Assembly (NCBI RefSeq): GCF_020524035.2
Contig: NZ_CP129013.1
Span: 1,911,822 to 1,975,821, forward strand
DNA from: Bacillus carboniphilus
GTDB taxonomy: Bacteria > Bacillota > Bacilli > Bacillales > JAIVKR01
Direction of reading: 5' to 3'
Length of the DNA stretch: 64,000 nt
Position numbers and translations under genes: made by a program. The notes beneath the pieces are model-generated. The model was not told the origin of the DNA and searched no databases. It saw only the letters and a program-made list of their open reading frames with translations. This document shows positions 1 through 8,441 of this stretch, piece by piece (position 1 is the first letter of the stretch; every line of letters begins with the position of its first letter).

Positions 1-308
1 GTACTAAACTGTACCTCATGATGTTGATCAATAATAAATAAGTGCTGTAATTGCTCAACTCTTTCCCCGTTTTGCATTAACCTCATCACAATTCTTTCAA
101 TTTCAGTGTTATCTTTCAATCGATCGTTAATTACTACATCTTCCGCTACATTTTGTATTCTTATTTTTATTATTTCTAGTCGATTGTTCATTTCTGTTTG
201 TCTCATCCAAACTATTGCTATTAAAGCAAAAACAATCAAACCAATTAATAATGTAAGAAAATACCGCCTAGTCCAAATGTGTATGAGTGGTGATTTCTTT
301 TTATTCAC
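1..308 (-). CDS. Sensor histidine kinase, N-terminal part (runs off the left edge)
   Basis: Only the first ~102 codons are present. A GTG start at 308 overlaps the stop of the response-regulator gene by 8 bases, a typical translationally coupled regulator-kinase pair. The visible protein has a short basic N-terminus, one strong hydrophobic segment (about residues 15-33, rich in L, I, V, A, with a central W) and then a charged, helical extracytoplasmic region. HisKA and HATPase domains would lie outside the window. The kinase assignment therefore rests on the membrane anchor plus position behind an OmpR-type regulator. A signal it senses cannot be told from this fragment. Confidence 0.75.
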   Translation of the reverse strand, partial: MNKKKSPLIHIWTRRYFLTLLIGLIVFALIAIVWMRQTEMNNRLEIIKIRIQNVAEDVVINDRLKDNTEIERIVMRLMQNGERVEQLQHLFIIDQHHEVQFS

Positions 309-984
309 AAACACAGAACTGATACCCCGTTCCTCTCAATGTTTTTATTTCCCCTTCTTCCTTTGGCCAATTTCCTAATGACTTACGAAGACGCTTGATC
401 GATAAATCAACCGCTCGGTCACTTCCTTCATAATCAATTCCCCATACATGTTCAATCAGTTGTTCCCTTGTAAACACTTGGTTTGGGTGTTCTAAGAAAA
501 AAAGTAGCAGAGCTTTATCCTTGGGTGTGCACATCACTTCTACACCATTTAAGTAGACTTGATGACTAACCTTATCGAATCTTAATGAACCGTAATAACG
601 TACATCTTCACGTTCTAGCACTTTCCCCGTTCTTCTTAACATTGCTTGAACACGAGCGACTACTTCCTCTCCAATGAATGGTTTTGTAATATAATCGTCT
701 GCTCCTTCGTTAAACCCCTTCAGTTTTTTATCTGTATCTGATAACGCTGTGATCATAATGATAGGAATTGAATATTTTTCACGAACCTCATTTAATACCT
801 CCCATCCATTTTTCTCCGGCATCATCACATCTAATAAAATTAAAGAAGGATGAAAAGATTCTAGGATTTCTAGTGCCTTGACACCGTCTTCAGCCAGTTT
901 GACTTCATACTCTTCTTTTCGAAGATAAGCTGCTAGCACACGTGCGATCGATTGTTCATCTTCAACAATTAATATTTTTTCCAT
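301..984 (-). CDS. OmpR/PhoB-family response regulator
   Basis: This is a 227-residue two-domain regulator. The receiver domain (about 1-115) has the acidic pair E8/D9, the phospho-acceptor D52 in the stretch LILLDVMMP, T79 and K101 (ITKPF). The C-terminal winged-helix domain (about 130-225) ends in the usual R-G-T-G-Y-Q wing. ATG start at 984 behind the ribosome site AAGGGAG. It is followed by the overlapping kinase gene. A hairpin at 1020-1047 separates it from gtaB, so the pair probably has its own promoter. In B. subtilis similar two-component pairs (YkoGH) sit beside glycosyltransferase genes, so control of the upstream glycosylation operon is a reasonable guess, not shown. Confidence 0.9.
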   Translation of the reverse strand: MEKILIVEDEQSIARVLAAYLRKEEYEVKLAEDGVKALEILESFHPSLILLDVMMPEKNGWEVLNEVREKYSIPIIMITALSDTDKKLKGFNEGADDYITKPFIGEEVVARVQAMLRRTGKVLEREDVRYYGSLRFDKVSHQVYLNGVEVMCTPKDKALLLFFLEHPNQVFTREQLIEHVWGIDYEGSDRAVDLSIKRLRKSLGNWPKEEGEIKTLRGTGYQFCVCE

Positions 985-1019
985 GTTATCTCCCTTGCAA
1001 AATTATCTTTATGTAAAAT

Positions 1020-1047
1020 AGTGCTTTTAGTTTAACCTAAAAGCACT
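1020..1047 (-). terminator. Rho-independent terminator after gtaB
   Basis: Perfect 11-bp stem AGTGCTTTTAG/CTAAAAGCACT with a 6-base loop, followed on the minus strand by ATTTTAC. It lies 15 bases past the gtaB stop and separates the glycosylation operon from the two-component pair. Confidence 0.75.
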
Positions 1048-1061
1048 GATATTGATACAAG

Positions 1062-1947
1062 TTATATAATCTGTTTCATACCCTGGTTGACTGCGTTGTT
1101 CATATATTCCATCAGAGCTTGACGATACTCTGGGTATTCATTGAGAGCCATTTCAATGTTGGAAAGAATAAACCCTAGAGGTTCCCCTACATCATAGCGT
1201 TTTCCTTCAAATTCATAAGCATACACCTTTTGTTCAGTCATTAAGGAAACAATCGCATCCGTTAACTGAAATTCTCCACCGCTTCCTGTCCCTATTTTTT
1301 GAAGGTGCTTAAAGATTTCTGCTGTTAATACATAACGTCCCATGATTGCTAAAGGAGAAGGAGGGTTCTTTTTTAGGTTTTTCAACACATGTCTGTAGTT
1401 GATAAAGCTTTCCTTCTCTACTCACAGGATCAATGATCCCATACCTACTTGTTTCTTGTAACGGTACTCTTTTTATACCAATGACAGAAGAGCCTTTTTT
1501 CTCATGTTGTTCCATCAACTGCTTAATAGCTGGCTTTTTTCCTCTGACAATGTCGTCTCCCAATAAAACAGCAAAAGGCTCATCTCCAATAAAACTTTTT
1601 GCACAAAGAATAGCATCTCCTAATCCTTTCGGTTCTTTTTGTCTAACGTAATGAATGTTGGCTAATGTTGATATAGACTTCACTTCTTGTAACAAACGAT
1701 CTTTCCCTCTATTACTTAATGTACGTTCTAATTCACCTGCTCGATCAAAATGATCTTCAATGGCTCGTTTATCTTTTCCCGTTACAATAATAATATCTTC
1801 TATTCCAGCTTGAGAAGCTTCTTCCACAATATATTGTATTGTGGGTTTATTAACAATTGGTAGCATTTCCTTTGGTGTTGCTTTTGTGGCTGGTAAGAAT
1901 CGAGTTCCTAGTCCTGCTGCTGGTATAATCGCTTTTTTAATTTTCAT
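1062..1947 (-). CDS. gtaB: UTP-glucose-1-phosphate uridylyltransferase GtaB (one frameshift)
   Basis: It makes UDP-glucose from UTP and glucose-1-phosphate in the cytoplasm. The N-terminal part shows the nucleotide-binding signature [21 protein letters not shown] and the LLGDD motif; the C-terminal part (1062-1388) continues the family sequence ([26 protein letters not shown]) in another frame. Removing one base in the GGG run at 1363-1365 (plus strand) joins the frames into a ~294-residue protein, the normal GtaB length, reading E-P-P-S-P-L-A at the joint. I take this as a sequencing indel rather than a dead gene. It is the last gene of the reverse operon with gtrA, GT2 and GT39, and probably supplies UDP-glucose for envelope glycans. 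Confidence 0.9.
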
Positions 1948-1962
1948 GTCAATCCCTCCGTT

Positions 1963-2379
1963 TTAATTGGTAAATACCCATAGCTTACTTAAAAAAAAGT
2001 TAAGAACGACACCTAAGATGGTTGCTATTCCCTTACTTACAATAATTGAAAAGGTTGATAATGCGGTCATACACAACATGGTGAAAGCTAAAACAAGGAT
2101 ATTCACTGTGACAAACTTAAGAAAAGTAGCTTTTGATTTTGATGATGTTTGAAAGGTAACCCTTGAATTCCAAAAATAACTATTTGCAACTCCTGCCCCA
2201 TAAGCAACCGGTTGAGAAATCAAGTAATGAAGATTTAATAGATCATACATCATCCAAAACGTGATAAAATCTACTATTGTATTAGATATACCTACGATAG
2301 AAAAAAGTAGAAACTGTTGATATCTTTCCAAATTAGCACTGATAAGGGCGAGGACTCGCTTACATAATAAGCGAATCAC
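1963..2379 (-). CDS. GtrA-family flippase
   Basis: Small 138-residue membrane protein with four hydrophobic segments and the family pattern FSIVGISNT near residue 30. GtrA proteins are proposed to flip undecaprenyl-phosphate-linked sugars across the cytoplasmic membrane so that an outside-acting transferase can use them. GTG start at 2379 with AAAGGA upstream; the start overlaps the end of the GT2 gene by 20 bases, indicating coupling. With its neighbours it completes the classic trio: GT2 synthase, flippase and GT-C transferase. Confidence 0.88.
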   Translation of the reverse strand: MIRLLCKRVLALISANLERYQQFLLFSIVGISNTIVDFITFWMMYDLLNLHYLISQPVAYGAGVANSYFWNSRVTFQTSSKSKATFLKFVTVNILVLAFTMLCMTALSTFSIIVSKGIATILGVVLNFFLSKLWVFTN

Positions 2380-3322
2380 GTTTTATTTCCTTTCTTTTGT
2401 TTCGCTCACTTTCAATAATATACAAAGGGCGATCTCTAGCTTCGTCGTAAATTCTACCGATGTATTGTCCAATGATTCCTAAAATCATGAGAATGACCCC
2501 AAAGAAGAAAAGATTAATTGAAACAATCGATGCCCAGCCACTAATAGTCGAGTCAGTAAATAGTTTAATCATTAAAACATACACCAAGTAGATAAAACTA
2601 AAACCAGAAGTCATAAAACCTAAATAAATGGCAAGTTGTAATGGTTTATCCGAAAACGAAGTAATGGCATCTAAAGATAATTTCATCATCTTTTTAAGCG
2701 GGTATTTTGTTTCTCCTGCGAAACGTGGCTCACGTTCATATTCTAATGCACACTGTTTAAAGCCTACCCAGCTAACCAATCCTCTAACAAAGCGATTTTT
2801 TTCTTTGATAGAGGAAAGTGCGTTACACACTTTCCTATCAATTAACCGGAAATCTCCTGTGTCTAAAGGAATATCTACGCTTGTTAATGAGCGAAGTGTT
2901 CGATAAAATATTGAAGCTGTCGCTTTTTTGAAAAACGTTTCTCCTTTTCTTTCCTTTCTCTTTGCATATACGACTTCGTATCCTTCTTCCCATTTATCAA
3001 TCATTTGTTTAATAATTTCAGGTGGATCTTGCAAGTCTGCATCAATCACCACAATTGCGTCTCCTTTGGCTGAATCCATACCAGCTGTAATGGCAATTTG
3101 GTGACCAAAATTCCTTGAAAAATTGAGTACCCTTACATGATCATCACGTCTGTATATAGCATCAAGCTTTTCTAACGTTTTATCTTTACTACCATCATTT
3201 ACAAAGATTAATTCATATCTGTATCCAGATTGATTCATGACATTTTTCAATCTCATGTAACACTCTTCAATGACTTCTTCTTCGTTAAACATCGGTACAA
3301 TGATAGAAACCATTTTTCTCAT
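2360..3322 (-). CDS. ykcC: GT2 undecaprenyl-phosphate sugar transferase (YkcC-like)
   Basis: About 320 residues. The N-terminal GT-A domain has VSIIVPMFNEEE at the start, the D-A-D metal site in VVIDADLQDPPE, and the downstream R-F-V-R-G/W motif region. The C-terminus has two transmembrane segments (about 235-300). This is the architecture of DPM1/GtrB/CsbB-like enzymes that load a sugar onto undecaprenyl phosphate on the inner membrane face. The ATG at 3322 (or 3325) is preferred over the GTG at 3331, which overlaps the AGGAG site. It lies between the GT39 gene (11 bases upstream) and gtrA (overlapping). The symbol follows the B. subtilis ykcB-ykcC pair; sugar identity is unknown. Confidence 0.85.
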   Translation of the reverse strand: MRKMVSIIVPMFNEEEVIEECYMRLKNVMNQSGYRYELIFVNDGSKDKTLEKLDAIYRRDDHVRVLNFSRNFGHQIAITAGMDSAKGDAIVVIDADLQDPPEIIKQMIDKWEEGYEVVYAKRKERKGETFFKKATASIFYRTLRSLTSVDIPLDTGDFRLIDRKVCNALSSIKEKNRFVRGLVSWVGFKQCALEYEREPRFAGETKYPLKKMMKLSLDAITSFSDKPLQLAIYLGFMTSGFSFIYLVYVLMIKLFTDSTISGWASIVSINLFFFGVILMILGIIGQYIGRIYDEARDRPLYIIESERNKRKEIKRDSLIM

Positions 3323-3333
3323 CATTTTCACTC

Positions 3334-5307
3334 CTAATTTAATTTATATAAATCGGAAGATCCACCCATTTTCCCAGGACCTTGTTGTCTACTTTTTTCC
3401 ATTGATTGCGTATTTTCATCACTATATTCAGATTCCGGAACAAGCTCTCCATTTTCCCTTATCCAATCTTGAATGTCTTGAGAAAGACGATTACTTACCA
3501 TGATATAAGTTGCCTTTCCTTCTTCAACTAACTCTTGAAGCATTTCAAGTGTGAGAATATTGTCTCCTCCGTTAAAACCTCCATAGGCTACAGCAGGTAA
3601 TCCTGTTTCAATAATCATTGTTGAAACGTCATGTGAAGATTCCGCCATTACTAAATAGCTTTCTTCTTGATAGTTTTCAACGAGATAGTCTTGTAAAGCC
3701 GAACTTGAATCCCCACTTGGCCCACCCTTCTGGTCATTGTCTAAATCTGGACCTGCATATGGTAATGAACTTGATGCTCCATAGATGATCGGCGTTAACG
3801 CCCAGTAACCAGGTGCCACTAACAATGTAGAGATTCCTAAAATAGCTGCTATCTTTTTCATTTGAGGACTTGTGTTTAAAAATAAAACTACCAATCCTGC
3901 AACACCGATAATAGCTGTTAAAGGTATCATCCACGATCTGACGCTTTCATAAGACCACACAATGGACATTTCATATACTACCGTAGTGATCCAAGCTACA
4001 GGTAGTAACCATTTTCTCCAAGTCTCTCCTACTTTCCAATCTTTCCACATTTGCTCAAGCCCAATAGCCGCTAGAGCTGCTATCGCTGGAGCAAGCATCA
4101 CTAGATAATATCTATGGAAAAATCCTGCAAAGCTAAAGAAAATCGCCATTGGTACAAACCAACTTAACCAAAAGAGTGTCATTTCTTGCTTTCTAGTTAA
4201 ACGAAAGCTTTTCACTTTACTAAAGATGGCGATGCATGTAAACAAAATTAAAGGAATTAACCAGCTTATTTGACCAGATAACTGTTGGTTAAATAACCTT
4301 AAAATACTTTCCGATCCTGTTTCATTATCCATTCCACCGCCATTTCCATCAGCTTGACCTTGACCATCATTTGGACCATCCTGACCAAACCGACCTTGAC
4401 CATCACTCGTTCCGCCTTGACCCGATGGACCTTGACCACCATTTGGACCACCTTGACCAGGCACCATCATTTGATTCCCTTGACCCCCTTGTTGTTGGCC
4501 ACCTTGGCCTCCCCCGCCACCTCCAACTAGGCGGGATACACCATTATGACCAAATATTAATTCCATTACGGTATTATCTTCGGAGCTACCAATATAGGGA
4601 CGATCCTCTGTTGATACAGAATCAACTGCAAATGCCCATGAAAAGGATACGCATCCTACAATCACTCCTGCGACTATAGTTGGAACAATCTTTCTTTTCC
4701 ATGAAACCTTTGCACCAATCCAAAAGATAAGTAGAAACGCCGGGATCACCATATAGGCTTGAAGCATTTTAATATTGAATCCTAATCCCACAAGAAAAGC
4801 TGCAATAAATAACCATTTCCACTTTCTTTCGTCTATTGCCTTAAATAACAACCAAGTGGCAATTAATAAATCGAAAACTAATAAACTATCAATCGTGTTA
4901 TTTCTTGCTACAGCAACTGCTATTGGCGTTAGTGTAAAAAACAAAGCTGCCATTAACCCTACTGCTTTACTAAAACGCTTCGTAAGAATGAGATAAATCA
5001 TCCCTGCTGACAAGGCTCCTGCTAGTGCTTGAGGAAGAATTAATACCCAGCCTTTATACCCAAACACATTTGCAAACATTGTTTGGATCCAAAAACCAAA
5101 AGGTGGTTTATCAACTGTGACAAATCCTGCAGGGTCGAAAGATAAAAAGAAGAAATTATGCCAGCTTTGCATCATACTTTGAACAGCGGCTGCATAATAT
5201 TCATTTCCCCATCCATCTTGAGCAATGTTATAAATATTTAAGAAAAATGCTAGTACCATAATTCCTAAAAGTGCGATTACATGTTTTTGTTTCAATTTAT
5301 TTATCAT
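3334..5307 (-). CDS. ykcB: GT39/ArnT-like membrane glycosyltransferase with Gly/Gln-rich loop (YkcB-like)
   Basis: About 657 residues and roughly a dozen membrane segments. N-terminal family features are the acidic pair region near GNEYY and the VDKPPFGFW motif of the GT39/PMT superfamily. These enzymes transfer a sugar from a polyprenyl-phosphate carrier to an acceptor outside the cell. Residues ~260-325 form a low-complexity extracytoplasmic loop of G, Q, N, P and D with repeated GGQG/GQGG units; such an insertion is a habit of the YkcB/YkoS group. ATG at 5307 is chosen because the upstream GTG overlaps the AAGGAG site. It heads the operon GT39-GT2-gtrA-gtaB. Acceptor (teichoic acid, protein or other polymer) cannot be read from sequence. 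Confidence 0.85.
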   Translation of the reverse strand: MINKLKQKHVIALLGIMVLAFFLNIYNIAQDGWGNEYYAAAVQSMMQSWHNFFFLSFDPAGFVTVDKPPFGFWIQTMFANVFGYKGWVLILPQALAGALSAGMIYLILTKRFSKAVGLMAALFFTLTPIAVAVARNNTIDSLLVFDLLIATWLLFKAIDERKWKWLFIAAFLVGLGFNIKMLQAYMVIPAFLLIFWIGAKVSWKRKIVPTIVAGVIVGCVSFSWAFAVDSVSTEDRPYIGSSEDNTVMELIFGHNGVSRLVGGGGGGQGGQQQGGQGNQMMVPGQGGPNGGQGPSGQGGTSDGQGRFGQDGPNDGQGQADGNGGGMDNETGSESILRLFNQQLSGQISWLIPLILFTCIAIFSKVKSFRLTRKQEMTLFWLSWFVPMAIFFSFAGFFHRYYLVMLAPAIAALAAIGLEQMWKDWKVGETWRKWLLPVAWITTVVYEMSIVWSYESVRSWMIPLTAIIGVAGLVVLFLNTSPQMKKIAAILGISTLLVAPGYWALTPIIYGASSSLPYAGPDLDNDQKGGPSGDSSSALQDYLVENYQEESYLVMAESSHDVSTMIIETGLPAVAYGGFNGGDNILTLEMLQELVEEGKATYIMVSNRLSQDIQDWIRENGELVPESEYSDENTQSMEKSRQQGPGKMGGSSDLYKLN

Positions 5308-5384
5308 CTTTACTTGCACTCCTTGTTTGTGATGTTAAATAAATCATAATCAGTGAATGTGTCAATAGAATGTCAATAAGAAAA

Positions 5385-5708
5385 TAAAAGCGCAAGCGGC
5401 CGTTTAACGACGAAGGGGCTTGAGCACTTCGTATGAGATAAAGGAAACACGAAAAGCCCGAAAGCGGAGGATCTACTAAGTTCAGCCACGTCCTGTGGCA
5501 ACGTAGATCCACCTCCCTCCTGGAGGCGTCTCCGTTGACTTATCATAGAGAAATGGAACATCATCTAAAGACGTCCACGTCCTGTGGACAACGATGATGC
5601 TAGCACTTCCTGTGCGTCGAAAAACTTACGAGTCGTTGGGCGCTGGAGCTAGACAAAAATAAAAGCACCATCCGAATAAGGACAGATTTTTATACTTTCT
5701 TACTCTGA
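5385..5708. repeat. Type A modular palindromic repeat, long copy
   Basis: Head AAAAGCGCAAGCGGCC, tail CGCTGGAGCTAGAC, then a spacer shared with the copy at 60016-60402. The outer stem pairs AACGAC (5406-5411) with GTCGTT (near 5632-5637). Internal cassettes: 5469-5520 (arms GGATCTAC/GTAGATCC around CCAC-GTCCT-GTGG) and 5560-5598 (ATCATC/GATGAT around CCAC-GTCCT-GTGG). A following mini-hairpin GCAC-TTCCT-GTGC lies near 5602-5614. No credible protein is encoded. Confidence 0.85.
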
Positions 5709-5710
5709 AA

Positions 5711-5816
5711 TAAAAGCGCATGCACCCGTCTAGCGACGCAAAGTAAAGGAACGTCAACTAAGTACAGTCACCTCGTTCTTCTCGGCCCTTTTCCCCCTAC
5801 TTTTTTGAACACACAA
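5711..5816. repeat. Chimeric repeat: type A head joined to inverted type B end
   Basis: It begins as a type A head (AAAAGCGCATGCACCCG, then a GTCAACTAAGTACAGTCAC cassette start). At about 5771 it switches into the reverse complement of a type B terminus (CGTTCTTCTCGGCCC, ending TTTTTTGAACAC). It sits directly upstream of tgl and probably arose by insertion or recombination between the two repeat families. Confidence 0.7.
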
Positions 5817-5876
5817 TTTAAAAATATAGTGTCCTTAAATTGATTGAATGAATAGGCTGAAGGAGGAGGGATAGCC

Positions 5877-6689
5877 ATGATTCAAATTCAATATCAACCT
5901 ATTTCTCAACAAGCGGTCAGTAGTTTGATGGGAAGCTATGGAGAAATTTTATCTAAAATGATTCAATATAAAGAAGTTTATCAGTACAACAATCTACAAG
6001 AGTTAGCATTTGAATTGTATTTTCGAAAACAAACGATGAAAGCAAGCGTAGATTTAAATAAGAGTGGGGTCACCTTCGCCGTTTTTAAGGAATCATTTTG
6101 CAACCCTAAGTATTGGAGGTTAACCAATCGAGGAGCCTTCGTTATTAAAAGTGGAATAAGACCTCGTGACGCAATTAGAGATATTTTTCTCAACGGAAAA
6201 AAGTATGCGTTTGAGTGCGCAACGGCTATCGTTATTATTTTTTATAAAGCGGCTTTACAATCCATCAAAGAAGAACAGTTTGATCAACTATTTAGTGGTT
6301 TAACACTTTACGATTGGCATTATGATGATGATCTTGGAGTCATTACAAAAGAGGGGAATGACTATTTGCAAGGTGATTGTGTTTATTTTAAAAACCCAGA
6401 TGTTAACCCGTTAACTCCTGAATGGAGAGGTGAGAACTGTATTATTTTACAAAACGATTTGTATTTTGGACATGGGATTGGTATAAAAACGGGGAGAGAA
6501 ATGATTGAAGAGATAAATCAATTTAGAATACCTGGAGCCACTCGTTCTGCCTACTTGCTCTCGCAAGTAACTAGACCTAACTATCAATACTTATCACAAT
6601 TTAAAAAAACCCTATATTTTCTAATTTTCCGAGAATCGGGGCAGCCTCTTTCATTTGAGACGCCCTATTCCCTTCATTGTTTCATTTGA
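5877..6689 (+). CDS. tgl: Protein-glutamine gamma-glutamyltransferase Tgl (spore transglutaminase)
   Basis: It forms epsilon-(gamma-glutamyl)lysine cross-links between spore coat proteins late in sporulation. At 270 residues it is somewhat longer than B. subtilis Tgl (245). The catalytic cysteine is C114 in YAFECATAI, with E113 next to it; the hydrophobic stretch IVIIFYKAAL follows, as in the family, and NCIILQNDLYFGHGIGI marks the C-terminal catalytic region. ATG at 5877 follows GGAGGAGGG. The last 39 bases overlap the convergent glucosidase gene, and the C-terminal extension beyond residue ~245 is unusual. Confidence 0.92.
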   Translation: MIQIQYQPISQQAVSSLMGSYGEILSKMIQYKEVYQYNNLQELAFELYFRKQTMKASVDLNKSGVTFAVFKESFCNPKYWRLTNRGAFVIKSGIRPRDAIRDIFLNGKKYAFECATAIVIIFYKAALQSIKEEQFDQLFSGLTLYDWHYDDDLGVITKEGNDYLQGDCVYFKNPDVNPLTPEWRGENCIILQNDLYFGHGIGIKTGREMIEEINQFRIPGATRSAYLLSQVTRPNYQYLSQFKKTLYFLIFRESGQPLSFETPYSLHCFI

Positions 6690-8342
6690 TATAACTCTTG
6701 CCTCATAAGGATTCAAAGAAAAGCTCGTGATATTATAATGAGTGTCGCTCTGATAATTTGTCATGACTAAATAATCTGAACTCAATAAAATGTCTTCATT
6801 TTGATAATGTGCTTCATTATCACTTAAATTTACAATTACTACTGCTATTTCATTTTTAAATGAACGTTGATACGCAAATATTTGTGGATGATTTTCTAAT
6901 ATTAATTCATACTTTCCATAAATAAATAATTTATTATATTTGCGTAGTTGGATAAGTTTCTTATAAAAATTCAAAATAGAATCTTCTTCTTTTAGCTGTT
7001 GTTCAACATTAGTATCAATATAATTATTATTTTCTCCGAACCATGGCGTTGCTTTAGAGAATCCGCCATTCATAGTGTCGTTCCATTGCATAGGTGTTCG
7101 TGAATTATCTCTTCCTTTCTTCTGGATGATCTTCATGACTTCTTCATGGCTACGACCTTTCTCTGTTTCAATCTCATAAAACTTTTTCATCCCTACATCA
7201 TTATATTGTTCAATTGTCGAAAAATGAACGTTCTTCATTCCGATTTCTTGACCTTGATAGATAAAAGGTGTTCCTTGCATAAGAAAATACATAACAGCTA
7301 GTGCTTTTGCACTCTCACTAAGGTACTGTTCATCGTTTCCCCAAACAGAAACTGCTCGCGGCTGATCATGATTCTCAATAAAAAGAGCATTCCAACCTTT
7401 AAGGTGAAGCCCCTCTTGCCACTTAGACAATGTCTTCTTTAATTCAACTACATCAACTGACCCTTCTAATTCTGTATCCCATAACCCTAAATGTTCAAAT
7501 TGAAAGATCATATTAAAAATACCATTTTCTTCTCCTACCCATTGCTCAGCTTCTTCAATTTTCACACCATTTGCTTCGCCGACTGTCATTATGTCAAATT
7601 GTGCAATCGTTTGCTCTTTGAGCTCAAATAAAAAATCCATAATCCCTTTTACGTTCATATGATAATCAAAAGAAGGTACATACTCTAGTTGTTTAGGATT
7701 CGGCAAACTAGGTAAACCAGGTTGTTTTTTTATGTGTGAGATCGCATCGACTCTAAACCCGTCAATTCCTTTATTTAACCACCAATTCATCATTTCATAT
7801 ATGGCTTCTCTCATCAGCTTATTTTCCCAGTTCAAATCTGGCTGTTTCTTATCAAAAACATGTAAGTAATATTGACCTGTTTGCACATCGTATTCCCATG
7901 CAGAACCACCAAAAATACTCTCCCAGTTATTTGGCTCTTTCCCGTCTACCCCATCTTTCCATATGTACCAATCTCTTTTATTACTGCCTTTACTTTTCCT
8001 TGCCTCAAGAAACCATGGATGCTCATCACTTGTATGATTAATGACTAAATCTAAAATTAACTTCATCCCTCGATTATGAACTTCTTTTAATAAAAGGTCA
8101 AAGTCATTCATATCCCCGAACTCTTCCATGATGGCATAATAATCACTAATATCATAACCATTGTCCGCATTGGGGGATTTGTACATTGGACATATCCATA
8201 TGATATCGATTCCAAGTTCCTTCAAATAATCCAGCTTTAACATGACTCCTTGCAAATCTCCTATTCCATCATTGTTCGCATCCATAAAGCTTCTTGGATA
8301 GATTTGATAAACAACTGCTTCTTTCCACCAAGTCTCAGTCAT
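6651..8342 (-). CDS. GH13 oligo-1,6-/alpha-glucosidase (MalL-like)
   Basis: Cytoplasmic glucosidase of ~563 residues that would split isomaltose-type or maltose-type oligosaccharides. GH13 signatures: WWKEAVVYQIYPRSF at the start, DLVINHTS (region I), GFRVDAI with the nucleophile Asp, MTVGEANG with the acid Glu, and FIENHDQPR with the third Asp. The valine of the region II motif is typical of alpha-glucosidases. ATG at 8342 is preferred over the in-frame GTG at 8354. It is not inside a sugar-uptake operon here, so its substrate supply is unclear. Specificity (malL versus treA or sucrose isomerase types) cannot be fixed; lack of a PTS partner argues against treA. Confidence 0.9.
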   Translation of the reverse strand: MTETWWKEAVVYQIYPRSFMDANNDGIGDLQGVMLKLDYLKELGIDIIWICPMYKSPNADNGYDISDYYAIMEEFGDMNDFDLLLKEVHNRGMKLILDLVINHTSDEHPWFLEARKSKGSNKRDWYIWKDGVDGKEPNNWESIFGGSAWEYDVQTGQYYLHVFDKKQPDLNWENKLMREAIYEMMNWWLNKGIDGFRVDAISHIKKQPGLPSLPNPKQLEYVPSFDYHMNVKGIMDFLFELKEQTIAQFDIMTVGEANGVKIEEAEQWVGEENGIFNMIFQFEHLGLWDTELEGSVDVVELKKTLSKWQEGLHLKGWNALFIENHDQPRAVSVWGNDEQYLSESAKALAVMYFLMQGTPFIYQGQEIGMKNVHFSTIEQYNDVGMKKFYEIETEKGRSHEEVMKIIQKKGRDNSRTPMQWNDTMNGGFSKATPWFGENNNYIDTNVEQQLKEEDSILNFYKKLIQLRKYNKLFIYGKYELILENHPQIFAYQRSFKNEIAVVIVNLSDNEAHYQNEDILLSSDYLVMTNYQSDTHYNITSFSLNPYEARVISNETMKGIGRLK

Positions 8343-8386
8343 AACACCATTCACTCTCTTTACAATTTTTATATCCAGCTATTGCA

Positions 8387-8427
8387 AAAGTGAAAGGAGA
8401 GTTCCAAATAACTTTCCCTTTCACTCC
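8387..8427 (-). terminator. Probable terminator after the CNNM/CorC-type gene
   Basis: Imperfect stem of about 15 bp built on AGTGAAAGG and CCTTTCACT, followed on the minus strand by TTTTGC. It lies just after the stop at 8442 and before the glucosidase start. Confidence 0.55.
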
Positions 8428-8441
8428 GGATCTTTGTCATT

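Noticed and set aside
1062-1388. gtaB, pgi, mrpD and others as true pseudogenes
   Set aside because: Each has one indel, mostly in a homopolymer, and otherwise perfect family sequence; consensus error is the simpler reading.
4371-4679. Asp/His/Leu-rich plus-strand frame of 102 codons
   Set aside because: It is the antisense shadow of the Gly/Gln-rich loop of the GT39 gene.
5297-5564. Minus-strand frames of 63-71 codons over the type A repeat
   Set aside because: They run through repeat DNA, have no ribosome sites and similar frames arise in every long copy of the repeat.
6651-8342. Trehalose-6-phosphate hydrolase (treA)
   Set aside because: No trehalose PTS gene or treR is adjacent and the sequence start fits general oligo-glucosidases equally well, so specificity is left open.
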